Below are positions 1 through 8,005 of a stretch of DNA of 10,404 nucleotides, in pieces; the first letter of the stretch is position 1, and each line of letters starts with the position of its first letter. A program made the translations under genes and the position numbers. A model generated the notes under the pieces. It made no database searches, was not told the DNA's origin, and saw only the letters and a program-made list of their open reading frames with translations. The DNA comes from JBFFSQ01 sp041572275 (lineage in GTDB: Bacteria; Pseudomonadota; Gammaproteobacteria; SZUA-229): the NCBI GenBank assembly GCA_041572275.1, contig JBFFSQ010000101.1:1-10404 (forward strand), written 5' to 3'.

Positions 1-1824
1 GATGCGCCGGATGGTAAAGATACGGCGAAAGGGGGTGCAGCCAGTCAGTTAACAGATGTTCGTAATATTTACACCTATCTGGGTGCCAACAGCACACTGT
101 CTTCAAGCGTGAACCACGTCGTAGATAGCAATAGCAGTCTGACCAAAGCGCTGCTGGGTATTGATTTACAGAGTGATGATTACCGAACCGATGTGATTAA
201 CTGGGCCCGCGTTCTCGACGGTATTGGTAATGCACGTAGGGAAATGGGAGATCCCCTGCATGGTCAGCCAGCATTGATCCAGTATGGTGGTACCGTGGAT
301 GGCGATGGCAATGTGATATCAATTGATAGTGTTGCCTTCGTGCCTACTAATGATGGGTATTTGCACGCCTTTGATACCAGCACCGGTGCCGAGATCTTTG
401 CTTTCATTCCACCGGAGCTGTTACCTAACCTGAGTCCGCTGTATGAAAACTCCAGTGGTAATCCTAAGATCTATGGTCTGGATGGTTCGGTCACCGCACT
501 GATCAAGGATGTGAATAACAATGGCCAGATCGAGACCAATGAAGACAAGGTGTATATCTACTTTGGCATGCGTCGTGGTGGTAACAATTACTATGGAATG
601 GATGTTACCGACCGAAATAACCCGGTGTTGATGTGGACCATCAAGGGTGGTGTAGATGGTAGCGGTAATCCCATTGATACCTCACTGGGTGATTACAGTA
701 AGCTGGGGCAGACCTGGTCGACACCTGCAGTACGTAAAATCAAGTACCAGGGTGTTGAACGTGATGTGCTGATTTTCGGTGGCGGCTATGATCTGGATCA
801 GGATGACCATGTCACCCGCACAGAGGATGATGAAGGCAATGGTATTTATATTGCAGATGCTCTCACTGGCCAGCTGTTGTTCAAGGTCGGTCCTGATGCG
901 GGGCTCAGTACCTTGCAGCTGGAAGATATGGATTACAGTATCCCGGCGGATCTGCTGGTGGCCGATACCACCGGTGACGGCTATGCCAATCTGATCTATG
1001 TCGGTGATATGGGCGGCCAGGTCTGGCGTGTGGATATTAATAATTCACTGGGCGCTGATCCAAGTGCTTCAATCAGCAGCCTGTTCAGTGGTGGTCGTAT
1101 TGCTGATCTGGCCGATGACACCATCGAGACCAATCGTCGATTCTACTATCCTCCTGATGCAGCCCTGTTGGAAGATGATGAAAAGGGTGGTGCTCTGTAT
1201 GTGTCGATTCTGATTAGCTCAGGTAACCGTGCGCATCCGATGAACAAAGATGTACAGGATCGTATTTTCATGCTTCGTGACAGCCCCATAGTTGGTAAGC
1301 CCAGTACCTATGTGACAATCACTGAAAACGATACCACCCATGATTTGTTTAATACCACTAACAATATCGTGGCTGATGGCTCAGATGCAGAGAAAGAAAC
1401 GGCATCTACCGCACTGTCGACCTCAAAAGGCTGGTATATCGATCTGAACAAGCGTACCGGTGAAAAAGCACTGGCCGCACCGGCCATTTATAATGGTATC
1501 GGTATACTGACTACCTATGAGCCTTATGACATTAGTACGGCGGGTACCGCCTGTGTGCTGCCGCAGGGTACTGGCTTCCTGTACTATGTGAACCTGGTCG
1601 ATGGTGCACCTGGTCTGATTGAGAATGGTATTGTCAGTCATGATACCGGTGATACTTATAATACCTGTGAGGGTGACGCCCGCTGTAGCAAGCTGGATCG
1701 ATCCGGTATTGCATCCTCGCCTACCATTATCATGAACGAGAAGGATGTGGTCTGTATCAGTACCGAATGTGATGAACTTCAAGCCGGTGGCAAATCAAAA
1801 GAAGTGTACTGGTTCGAGCAGTAA
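1..1824 (+). CDS. pilY1: PilY1 C-terminal portion, type IV pilus tip adhesin (5' end outside window)
   Basis: The frame is open from the first base, so this is the last 607 residues of a longer protein. GTG at 109 is an internal codon, not the start. PilY1/PilC proteins sit at the pilus tip or outer membrane and act in pilus extension/retraction and adhesion. The PilY1 C-terminal beta-propeller is recognisable from NDGYLHAFD (residue 117 of the fragment), RRGGNNYYGMDVTD (191), DTTGDGYAN followed by YVGDMGGQVWRVD (322-345), and the SSGNRAHP segment (about 406). DTTGDGYAN aligns with the calcium loop of P. aeruginosa PilY1, but positions 3 and 9 are T and N. Two EF-hand-like 12-residue loops are also present at 508-543 and 790-825. 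All five cysteines lie in the last 90 residues. It is 43 bp upstream of pilE and probably in the same operon. No pilY2-like gene lies between them. Confidence 0.93.
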   Translation, partial: DAPDGKDTAKGGAASQLTDVRNIYTYLGANSTLSSSVNHVVDSNSSLTKALLGIDLQSDDYRTDVINWARVLDGIGNARREMGDPLHGQPALIQYGGTVDGDGNVISIDSVAFVPTNDGYLHAFDTSTGAEIFAFIPPELLPNLSPLYENSSGNPKIYGLDGSVTALIKDVNNNGQIETNEDKVYIYFGMRRGGNNYYGMDVTDRNNPVLMWTIKGGVDGSGNPIDTSLGDYSKLGQTWSTPAVRKIKYQGVERDVLIFGGGYDLDQDDHVTRTEDDEGNGIYIADALTGQLLFKVGPDAGLSTLQLEDMDYSIPADLLVADTTGDGYANLIYVGDMGGQVWRVDINNSLGADPSASISSLFSGGRIADLADDTIETNRRFYYPPDAALLEDDEKGGALYVSILISSGNRAHPMNKDVQDRIFMLRDSPIVGKPSTYVTITENDTTHDLFNTTNNIVADGSDAEKETASTALSTSKGWYIDLNKRTGEKALAAPAIYNGIGILTTYEPYDISTAGTACVLPQGTGFLYYVNLVDGAPGLIENGIVSHDTGDTYNTCEGDARCSKLDRSGIASSPTIIMNEKDVVCISTECDELQAGGKSKEVYWFEQ

Positions 1825-1867
1825 GCTATATTCTGTAAACGACTATGTTTAGAGTAGAGATGATTGT

Positions 1868-2257
1868 ATGAAGAGACAGTATAAGGGCTTTACCTTAATT
1901 GAGTTACTGATTGCAGTGGCGATTATCGGCATTCTGGCCAGTATCGCTATCCCGAGTTATCAGAACTATATGCTGGAGACGCGGCGCTCGGATGCCCATA
2001 ACGCTCTGATGCGAATGGCTGATTTGCAGGAACGTTTCTATTCCCAGAACAGTGCTTATGCGGCAACGGGACAGGAAGCCAGCGTGGGTGGTACGACGTC
2101 TCAGGAAGGTTTTTATAATCTGGATATTGCGGCGACAACTGCAAGTACTTTCCAGTTGCGGGCTACTGCGGCAGGTCTTCCACAATCAGCCGATGCCGGT
2201 TGTACGGTAATCTGGTTGACTTCGGCGGGACAGAAGACGCCTGCAGCATGCTGGTAA
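1868..2257 (+). CDS. pilE: Minor type IV pilin PilE
   Basis: This 129-residue protein has a classic type IV prepilin N-terminus. A seven-residue basic leader ends in K6-G7. The mature protein then starts FTLIELLIAVAIIGILASIA, with the conserved Glu at mature position 5 and a hydrophobic assembly helix ending in IPSYQNYM. Prepilin peptidase PilD would cut after G7 and methylate F8. C112 and C128 near the C-terminus could form the disulfide that closes the pilin D-region. Minor pilins of this class prime pilus assembly with FimU/PilV/PilW/PilX and PilY1. Position right after pilY1 supports the PilE assignment over the major pilin PilA. A purine-rich AGAGTAGAGA at 1851-1860 is the likely ribosome binding site. 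The stop codon lies within a 16-bp palindrome. Confidence 0.92.
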   Translation: MKRQYKGFTLIELLIAVAIIGILASIAIPSYQNYMLETRRSDAHNALMRMADLQERFYSQNSAYAATGQEASVGGTTSQEGFYNLDIAATTASTFQLRATAAGLPQSADAGCTVIWLTSAGQKTPAACW

Positions 2258-2270
2258 GTGTTAACACTTA
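2255..2270. repeat. Perfect 16-bp palindrome at the pilE stop codon
   Basis: TAAGTGTTAACACTTA equals its own reverse complement, and its first three bases are the pilE stop. As RNA it could fold as a 6-bp stem with a TTAA loop, in either direction. No T-tract follows on either strand, so it is not a textbook intrinsic terminator. A second palindrome, CAGCATGCTG (2244-2253), abuts it inside the pilE 3' end. It could be a bidirectional 3'-end hairpin or a dimeric protein-binding site. The palindrome itself is certain; its function is not. Confidence 0.55.
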
Positions 2271-2325
2271 AATGCTAGTGCGTGGATGTATAACTAAGCT
2301 TAAGCATTCACGCCCAGCTGATTTT
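2258..2325. other. Convergent intergenic spacer between pilE and ispH
   Basis: This 68-bp gap separates two convergent operons, so both must end transcription near here. It contains short inverted repeats: AATGCT (2271-2276) with AGCATT (2303-2308), GCGTG with CACGC, and the 8-bp palindrome TAAGCTTA (2295-2302). The run of six T at 2322-2327 is not directly preceded by a stable GC-rich hairpin. No classical intrinsic terminator can be called with confidence, so termination may be weak or Rho-dependent. Confidence 0.4.
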
Positions 2326-3264
2326 TTAAGCTGTACGCAGTTCTTTAGGTAGCTGAAAAATAATATTTTCTTTGGGGCCACTGTCTTCGTTAAGGGTGGC
2401 TCCAAACCATGTCTGTAACTGGTTAATAACGTCTTTGACCAGTATCTCCGGTGCTGAAGCCCCCGCCGTAATGCCCACGGTTTTGACCTGATCAAACCAG
2501 TCCTGCTGCATGTCGGCAGCATCGTCAATCAAGTAACTGGGTGTGCCGCATTTATTCGCCAGCTCCTTCAAACGATTTGAGTTAGAACTATTGGGTGAGC
2601 CAACCACCAGTACGACATCGCATTGCTGTGACAGGCTGCGCACTGCGTCCTGGCGGTTCTGGGTGGCATAACAAATGTCATCTTTTTTAGGACCCTGAAT
2701 ATTCGGGAAACGCTGTTTGAGCGCATTGATGATATTGATGGAATCATCAACGGACAAGGTGGTCTGGGTGACATAGGCTAACTGATCGGGTTTGTTGACC
2801 GTGAGTTTAGCCACGTCATCTTCTGTTTCGATCAGATAGATATTACCGCCTTGCTGGTCACTGTATTGACCCATGGTACCTTCCACTTCTGGGTGGCCAG
2901 CATGGCCAATGAGGATCACATCATCACCGTTGTTGGCGTGACGTGAAACCTCGAGGTGGACCTTGGTGACCAGTGGACAGGTGGCGTCAAAGACTTTCAA
3001 GTCACGATTACGGGCTTCCTGTTGTACTGCTTGGGAGACACCATGGGCACTGAAAATCAGCGTGGCATCATCAGGAACGTCACTGAGCTCTTCGATAAAA
3101 ATGGCACCTTTATCTTTTAAGGAGTTGACCACATAGGTGTTATGGACAACTTCGTGGCGAACGTAAATCGGTGCGCCGAAAATTTCTAAGGCACGTTCAA
3201 CGATGTCGATAGCACGATCTACACCGGCGCAAAATCCGCGGGGATTAGCCAGAATGATCTCCAT
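2326..3264 (-). CDS. ispH: 4-hydroxy-3-methylbut-2-enyl diphosphate reductase (IspH/LytB)
   Basis: IspH is the last enzyme of the MEP isoprenoid pathway. It is a cytosolic [4Fe-4S] enzyme that reduces HMBPP to IPP and DMAPP. The 312-residue protein has family length and all the expected residues: cluster cysteines C12 (in NPRGFCAGVDRAI), C96 (FDATCPLV) and C198 (ICYATQNRQ); substrate-binding H41, H74 and H124; the acid/base E126 (GHPEVEGT); TQTTLS around 166-171; SPNSSNSNR (223-231); and S270 in TAGASAPE. The ATG at 3264 gives the standard N-terminus MEIILANPRGFC. It starts only 2 nt after the fkpB stop, with a poor Shine-Dalgarno, so translational coupling to fkpB is likely. It is the last gene of the minus-strand cluster. 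All catalytic residues are present and nothing looks broken. Confidence 0.97.
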   Translation of the reverse strand: MEIILANPRGFCAGVDRAIDIVERALEIFGAPIYVRHEVVHNTYVVNSLKDKGAIFIEELSDVPDDATLIFSAHGVSQAVQQEARNRDLKVFDATCPLVTKVHLEVSRHANNGDDVILIGHAGHPEVEGTMGQYSDQQGGNIYLIETEDDVAKLTVNKPDQLAYVTQTTLSVDDSINIINALKQRFPNIQGPKKDDICYATQNRQDAVRSLSQQCDVVLVVGSPNSSNSNRLKELANKCGTPSYLIDDAADMQQDWFDQVKTVGITAGASAPEILVKDVINQLQTWFGATLNEDSGPKENIIFQLPKELRTA

Positions 3265-3266
3265 AC

Positions 3267-3707
3267 TTATTCTACTGCCTCGCTAACGTCTACAATGTCG
3301 GCTTTAAAAATCAGACTACGACCCGCCAGTGGGTGGCTAAAGTCCACCATCACTTCCTTGTTTTTGATTTCAACAATGGTGCCAATGATTTCTTCATCAT
3401 CGGGGCCGTCAAATGCAATAACCTGATCGACTTCCGGGGGCATGTCATCAGGAAAATCACTGACTGGCATGGCGTGAATATTGTCTTTGTCCGGATAGCC
3501 ATAACATTGTTCAGGGGTCAGTGTAACGTTGATGGAGTCCCCGGATTGATGGCCAAGTAATGCCATGTCCATACCATCGGTCAGTGTGCCGTCGCCGATG
3601 ACAAAGGCTAATGGTTCGTCATCACGATTATCTTCCACTTCGGTGCCATCATCGAGTAACAGTTGATAGCGTATTTTAACCGGGCAATTGTATTGGATTT
3701 TAGTCAT
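3267..3707 (-). CDS. fkpB: FKBP-type peptidyl-prolyl cis-trans isomerase, SlpA/FkpB type
   Basis: This 146-residue small FKBP belongs to the SlyD/SlpA group, which combines proline isomerase and chaperone activity in the cytoplasm. The N-terminal half has the FKBP strand pattern VKIRYQLLLDDGTEVEDN and FVIGDGTLTDGMDMALLG. The middle (about 70-110) is the acidic insert-in-flap region with YGYPDKDNIHAMPVSDFP. The C-terminus carries the hallmark VDFSHPLAGRSLIF, close to the VDFNHPLAGKTL of the family. The His-rich metal-binding tail of SlyD is absent, which favours SlpA/FkpB. The ATG lies within the end of lspA: the shared 8 nt ATGACTAA hold the fkpB start and the lspA stop. No Shine-Dalgarno is visible upstream, so translation probably depends on ribosomes finishing lspA. 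The gene lies between lspA and ispH, as in P. aeruginosa and E. coli. Confidence 0.95.
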   Translation of the reverse strand: MTKIQYNCPVKIRYQLLLDDGTEVEDNRDDEPLAFVIGDGTLTDGMDMALLGHQSGDSINVTLTPEQCYGYPDKDNIHAMPVSDFPDDMPPEVDQVIAFDGPDDEEIIGTIVEIKNKEVMVDFSHPLAGRSLIFKADIVDVSEAVE

Positions 3708-4185
3708 GGGTATTTTTAAATGTATCGAGAATCAGTAAGCCGGCACCAATAACAATGGCGGAGTCGGCGATGTTGAAGGCTGGCCAGTGATGATGTTGAT
3801 AATAGACATCGATAAAATCAACTACATAACCATACAGGCTGCGATCGATCAGGTTGCCAATTGCACCACCGAGAATCAGGGCGATGGCCACTGTCTGTAG
3901 TTTTTGATATTGCTTGAGACGGCGTAACCAGATCACCAGGATGACACTAATGGCTGTTGACAACAGGATAAAGAACCAACGTTGCCAGCCACCGGCATCA
4001 CTTAAAAAACTGAACGCAGCCCCCTGGTTGTACATCAGGGTGAAGTTAAACATGGGCATGATCGTCACCGGCTGGTGTAATGTCAGGCTGCCATCAGCCA
4101 CCAGTTTGGTAACTTGATCAAGCACAATAACCAGCAGGCTGATCCATAACCAGTGCTTAAGTGTGTTGGTTGGCTGATCAGGCAT
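3700..4185 (-). CDS. lspA: Lipoprotein signal peptidase (signal peptidase II)
   Basis: LspA is an inner-membrane aspartyl protease that cleaves the signal peptide of prolipoproteins after Lgt lipidates the cysteine. The 161-residue protein has four membrane segments, at about residues 12-28, 70-87, 98-114 and 137-156. Conserved boxes are LDQVTK (22-27), NQGAAFSFL (53-61), GNLIDR (110-115), VVDF (121-124) and FNIADSAI (137-144). By alignment with the P. aeruginosa catalytic pair D124/D143, the active-site aspartates are D123 and D141. A longer open frame continues upstream to about 4401, but that stretch is antisense-free ileS coding sequence read in another frame and does not resemble LspA. 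ATG at 4185 (MPDQPTNTLKHW) gives the normal family length. This start overlaps the ileS stop by 8 nt (ATGCCTGA). AAGGTG at 4198-4203 is a possible Shine-Dalgarno with long spacing. Confidence 0.96.
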   Translation of the reverse strand: MPDQPTNTLKHWLWISLLVIVLDQVTKLVADGSLTLHQPVTIMPMFNFTLMYNQGAAFSFLSDAGGWQRWFFILLSTAISVILVIWLRRLKQYQKLQTVAIALILGGAIGNLIDRSLYGYVVDFIDVYYQHHHWPAFNIADSAIVIGAGLLILDTFKNTHD

Positions 4186-7006
4186 ATTGACGTACTTCAC
4201 CTTCAGCAACGACATTATCGACACAGCGTCCACACAGTTCCGGATGATCCTGATGGGCTCCCACATCCTCACGATGGTGCCAGCAGCGGACGCATTTTTT
4301 ATGTGTTGATGAAGTGGCATCCAGTTGTAGGCTTTCACCGTTGGCCAGGGTGCATTCAATCGCTGTTGCTGGTGCTTCTGATTTTGGATGGAGGCGGGCA
4401 TAGGAGGTGATCAGTACAAACCGCAGTTCATCTTCAAGTTTGTTTAATGTCTTGAACAATTCATCACTGCAATACAGATCCAGCTCGGCGTCCAGTGATG
4501 AGCCAATTTTGCCATCAACACGCAACTGTTCCAGCTGTTTGCTGACCAGGGTGCGGGTTTCCTGTACCTGTGACCAGAAATCAAAATTCATAGAATCTGC
4601 TGAGTCCAGGTCAAATAGACGCGGGTACCAGGTTTCAGTGAAAATGGTTTCGCTATGCTGCCCAGGAATAGCCTGCCAGATCTCTTCAGCAGTGAAGCTC
4701 AGGATCGGTGCTAGCCACCGCGTCATTGCTTCAACGATATGATACAGAGCCGTTTGTGCAGAACGACGAGCAACACTGTCTTTTTGTGTCGTGTATTGAC
4801 GGTCCTTGATGACATCGAGGTAGAAACTGCCCATTTCAACTGCACAGAAGTTATGTAGCTTCTGGTAAATTAAATGGAAGTTATACACTTTATAGGCGGC
4901 TGTGATTTCGTTTTGCAATTGCAGTGTTTTAGCAACTGCCCAGCGATCAAGTGCCAGCATGTCCTTGGCATCCAGCATGTCTGTCGCTGGATTGAAACCA
5001 TTGAGGTTGGCCAGCAAGAAGCGTGCGGTGTTGCGGATACGACGATAGGAGTCGGCTGTACGTTTGAGTATTTCATCTGAGACACTCATTTCTGCGCTGT
5101 AATCTGTGGAGGCAACCCAGAGACGTAAAATATCGGCACCCAGTGAATTACAGATTTTCTGTGGCTGTACTACGTTACCCACAGATTTTGACATTTTCTT
5201 GCCGTCTGCATCGACCGTAAAACCGTGGGTGAGCACGGATTTGTAAGGCGCATGATCATGCACGGCAACAGATGTTAGCAGTGACGACTGGAACCAGCCG
5301 CGATGCTGGTCGGATCCTTCAAGGTATAGGTCAGCCGGCAGATGTAAACCATCACGGTGTTCCAGAACACAAGCATGTGTGACGCCTGAATCAAACCAGA
5401 CATCCAGTGTGTCAGTGACCTTGTCGTAGCTATCGGCTTCATCACCCAGTATATCTTTGGGATCGAGACTGAACCAGGCATCAATGCCTGCTTTTTCGAT
5501 TGCCTGGGCAACCTGTTCGATGATGGATGATGTGTTAGGGTGCAGCTCTCCACTTTCTTTATGTACGAACAGGGTGATCGGCACACCCCAGGTGCGTTGT
5601 CGTGAAATACACCAGTCAGGGCGGTTTTCGACCATGCCTTCGATACGTGCTTTACCCCAGTCGGGCATCCATTGTGTTTCACTAATGGCTTTCATGGCTG
5701 TATCGCGTAAACCATTCTGATGCATGCTAATAAACCATTGCGGCGTCGCACGGAAAATAATCGGTGTTTTATGACGCCAGCAATGCGGGTAGCTGTGGGT
5801 CAGCTTTTTAAATTTCAGTAGCGCTTTGTTCGCTTCAAGCACTTTCAGGATTTCATCGTTGGCCTTGTTTACATGCAGGCCAGCAAACAACTCGGTATCG
5901 GGCAGGAATACACCATTGCTACCTACCGGATTGTACACTTCGAGGCCATATTTCTGGCCCACGATAAAGTCATCCTGACCATGGCCGGGCGCGGTGTGGA
6001 CAGCGCCGGTACCGGCATCGGTGGTAACGTGATCACCAAGGATGATCGGCACCTGACGGTCATAAAAAGGGTGTTGTAATAACTGGTGTTCCAGGGCCTG
6101 ACCCTGACAGCGGCCAATGATGTCAAAGGCTTCAACGCCGTAACGTTCTAATGCCTGCTCATACAGCGCTTCAGCCAGCAATAAATTCAGTGCGCCAGCA
6201 TTGGTCTCGGCACTGACTAATACATAAGCAAGTTCCGGGTGCAGGGAAACCGCCATGTTAGCTGGCAAGGTCCAGGGTGTAGTGGTCCAGATGACAGCCG
6301 CGACCGGGTTGTCGTTGGCATTGGTGCCACAGGCTTTGAATATAGCGGCAGGATCGACGGCTTTAAAGGCCACATCGATGGCTGGTGATGTTTTGTCATA
6401 GTATTCGACTTCAGCTTCCGCTAATGCTGAGCCACAGTCCAGGCACCAGTGCACCGGTTTGCTGCCTTTATGCAGATGACCCTTGTCGATGATTTTTCCC
6501 AGCGTGCGTACAATATTGGATTCAAAACCATAATCCATGGTCAGGTAAGGCTTATTCCACTCACCCAATACGCCTAAGCGCTGAAAGTCTTTACGTTGTC
6601 CGTCGACCTGTTTCTGTGCGTATTGACGACATTTATCACGGAAGGTTTTGGCATCTACTTTTTGACCGGGTTTGCCCACTTTCTTTTCGACGTTGAGCTC
6701 GATAGGCAAACCGTGACAGTCCCAGCCTGGTACATACGGTGCATCAAAGCCATCCAGTGTGCGACTTTTGATGATGATATCTTTTAAGATTTTGTTAACG
6801 GCATGACCGATGTGAATGTCGCCATTGGCGTAGGGAGGTCCATCATGCAGGATAAACGAAGGTCGACCTTTGCTGGCTTCACGAATTTTCTGATACAGAT
6901 TCTTCTGTTCCCATTCCTTGAGCATTTTGGGCTCACGTTGCGCCAGATTGCCGCGCATGGGGAAGGATGTTTCAGGTAAATTTAATGTGGGTTTATAGTC
7001 GGTCAC
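4178..7006 (-). CDS. ileS: Isoleucyl-tRNA synthetase
   Basis: This class I aminoacyl-tRNA synthetase charges tRNA-Ile. The 942 residues compare with about 938 in E. coli. The Rossmann fold carries the HIGH motif as HIGH (65-68, in PPYANGDIHIGH) and the KMSKS motif at 604-608. The CP1 editing domain, which hydrolyses mischarged Val-tRNA, shows WTTTPWTLPAN (240-250) and GTGAVHTAPGHGQDDF (332-347). The C-terminus has the zinc knuckle CVRC...CGRC with C905, C908, C925 and C928. This organisation is the bacterial (mupirocin-sensitive) IleS1 type rather than the eukaryote-like IleS2; drug sensitivity itself is inferred. The start is a GTG (7006-7004) giving MTDYKPTLNLPETSFPMRGN, the standard N-terminus, and no upstream ATG is in frame. 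A GGAA (7012-7015) may serve as ribosome binding site. It lies 11 bp after ribF and overlaps lspA by 8 nt. Confidence 0.98.
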   Translation of the reverse strand: MTDYKPTLNLPETSFPMRGNLAQREPKMLKEWEQKNLYQKIREASKGRPSFILHDGPPYANGDIHIGHAVNKILKDIIIKSRTLDGFDAPYVPGWDCHGLPIELNVEKKVGKPGQKVDAKTFRDKCRQYAQKQVDGQRKDFQRLGVLGEWNKPYLTMDYGFESNIVRTLGKIIDKGHLHKGSKPVHWCLDCGSALAEAEVEYYDKTSPAIDVAFKAVDPAAIFKACGTNANDNPVAAVIWTTTPWTLPANMAVSLHPELAYVLVSAETNAGALNLLLAEALYEQALERYGVEAFDIIGRCQGQALEHQLLQHPFYDRQVPIILGDHVTTDAGTGAVHTAPGHGQDDFIVGQKYGLEVYNPVGSNGVFLPDTELFAGLHVNKANDEILKVLEANKALLKFKKLTHSYPHCWRHKTPIIFRATPQWFISMHQNGLRDTAMKAISETQWMPDWGKARIEGMVENRPDWCISRQRTWGVPITLFVHKESGELHPNTSSIIEQVAQAIEKAGIDAWFSLDPKDILGDEADSYDKVTDTLDVWFDSGVTHACVLEHRDGLHLPADLYLEGSDQHRGWFQSSLLTSVAVHDHAPYKSVLTHGFTVDADGKKMSKSVGNVVQPQKICNSLGADILRLWVASTDYSAEMSVSDEILKRTADSYRRIRNTARFLLANLNGFNPATDMLDAKDMLALDRWAVAKTLQLQNEITAAYKVYNFHLIYQKLHNFCAVEMGSFYLDVIKDRQYTTQKDSVARRSAQTALYHIVEAMTRWLAPILSFTAEEIWQAIPGQHSETIFTETWYPRLFDLDSADSMNFDFWSQVQETRTLVSKQLEQLRVDGKIGSSLDAELDLYCSDELFKTLNKLEDELRFVLITSYARLHPKSEAPATAIECTLANGESLQLDATSSTHKKCVRCWHHREDVGAHQDHPELCGRCVDNVVAEGEVRQYA

Positions 7007-7017
7007 TATTTTTTCCG

Positions 7018-7950
7018 TTAACTTTGTTGGGCAAAAAATTGTTTTGCCTGTTCACTATCTTTAATAATCTGCTGTTTCAAGGCTTCGAAAGATTCAAAAC
7101 GTTGTTCATCTCGCAGCTTGTGTTTGAATTCTACGCAAACCTGTTCACCATAGATACTCCGGTCGAAATCAAACAGGTGTACTTCAAGTTGCAGGTGGTG
7201 GCCATCCACGGTAGGTCGTTTACCAATGTTGGCAACGCCAGTTACATCATGATCACTCACACCTGACATCGTCACGGCGTACACTCCACTTAATGGTGTC
7301 GCATGTCGATGAAGCTTAATGTTGGCTGTGGGGAAGCCAATGGTACGGCCACGTTTATCACCATGAGCGACTCGGCCACAAATACGATAGGGGCGGCCGA
7401 GCATTTTTTCTGCATGTTCGAGTTCATTGTTGGCGAGAACTCGACGGATATTGGTGCTGCTGATGCGTTCACCATTCAGGCAATGGCTGTGTGAGTTGAC
7501 GACCTCAAAGCCATATTGCCTGCCCGCCGCTTTAAGCATCTCGTAATCACCTGTACGGCCTTTGCCGAAACGAAAATCATCACCGATGACCAGATAACGC
7601 ACGTGGAGAGAGTCGACCAGGATATGTTTAATAAAGTCTTCCGCGGTCAGGTCTGCAAGCCAGTGATTGAATTTTATACACAGGAATTGATCCAGGCCGG
7701 TGGCTTCCAGGGCGCACCATTTTTCACGTAGTCGTGTCAGTCGTGTTGGTGCCTTGTCTGGGGAGAAATACTCCTGGGGTAATGGCTCAAAACTCATCAG
7801 GCAGGCATCAATATCCAGTTCGCGGGCTTTATCAACCAGCATTTGCAGGATCGCTTGATGGCCCAGGTGCACGCCATCGAAATTGCCGATAGTGAGTGCG
7901 CAGGCCCGGTGCCTGTCGTGTAAATTATGTAATCCCCGGATGAGTTCCAT
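7018..7950 (-). CDS. ribF: Bifunctional riboflavin kinase / FAD synthetase
   Basis: RibF converts riboflavin to FMN (kinase) and FMN to FAD (adenylyltransferase) in the cytosol. The 310-residue protein has both modules. The N-terminal nucleotidyltransferase shows GNFDGVHLGH (22-31, the HxGH-like signature), GDDFRFGKGRTGD (123-135) and ISSTNIRR (163-170). The C-terminal kinase shows GDKRGRTIGFPTAN (197-210, including the PTAN motif), GVYAV (222-226), NIGKRPTV (241-248) and LEVHLFDFD, with a likely catalytic Glu at 256. The ATG at 7950 gives MELIRGLHNL, the typical N-terminus. A purine-rich GAGAAA lies a few bases upstream. It is followed 11 bp later by ileS, the usual ribF-ileS pairing of gammaproteobacteria. 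A candidate promoter lies in the 55 bp separating it from murJ. Confidence 0.97.
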   Translation of the reverse strand: MELIRGLHNLHDRHRACALTIGNFDGVHLGHQAILQMLVDKARELDIDACLMSFEPLPQEYFSPDKAPTRLTRLREKWCALEATGLDQFLCIKFNHWLADLTAEDFIKHILVDSLHVRYLVIGDDFRFGKGRTGDYEMLKAAGRQYGFEVVNSHSHCLNGERISSTNIRRVLANNELEHAEKMLGRPYRICGRVAHGDKRGRTIGFPTANIKLHRHATPLSGVYAVTMSGVSDHDVTGVANIGKRPTVDGHHLQLEVHLFDFDRSIYGEQVCVEFKHKLRDEQRFESFEALKQQIIKDSEQAKQFFAQQS

Positions 7951-7981
7951 GATTTCTCGGTCAATATGGCCAAAACTCCGG

Positions 7982-7987
7982 ATTATA
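7982..7987 (-). promoter_or_regulatory. Candidate -10 element upstream of ribF
   Basis: On the minus strand this reads TATAAT, a perfect sigma-70 -10 hexamer. It lies in the 55-bp gap between murJ and ribF. Transcription would start near 7975, giving a leader of about 25 nt before the ribF ATG. No good -35 match is visible at 16-18 bp (CCTAAG at 17), and there is no extended -10 TG. If it is used, it gives ribF-ileS-lspA-fkpB-ispH a promoter of their own, independent of PilZ-murJ. Confidence 0.5.
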
Positions 7988-8005
7988 CCCTATTCTGTGG
8001 GCATC

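Noticed and set aside
1423..1782. 119-codon open frame on the minus strand
   Set aside because: It is antisense to conserved PilY1 C-terminal sequence, has no ribosome binding site and shows no recognisable domain.
4186..4401. N-terminal extension of lspA
   Set aside because: The extension is ileS sequence in another frame. It has no LspA similarity, and the ATG at 4185 gives the normal family length.
5275..5682. 135-codon minus-strand frame inside ileS
   Set aside because: It is a shifted-frame reading of the ileS catalytic region, which is intact in its own frame.
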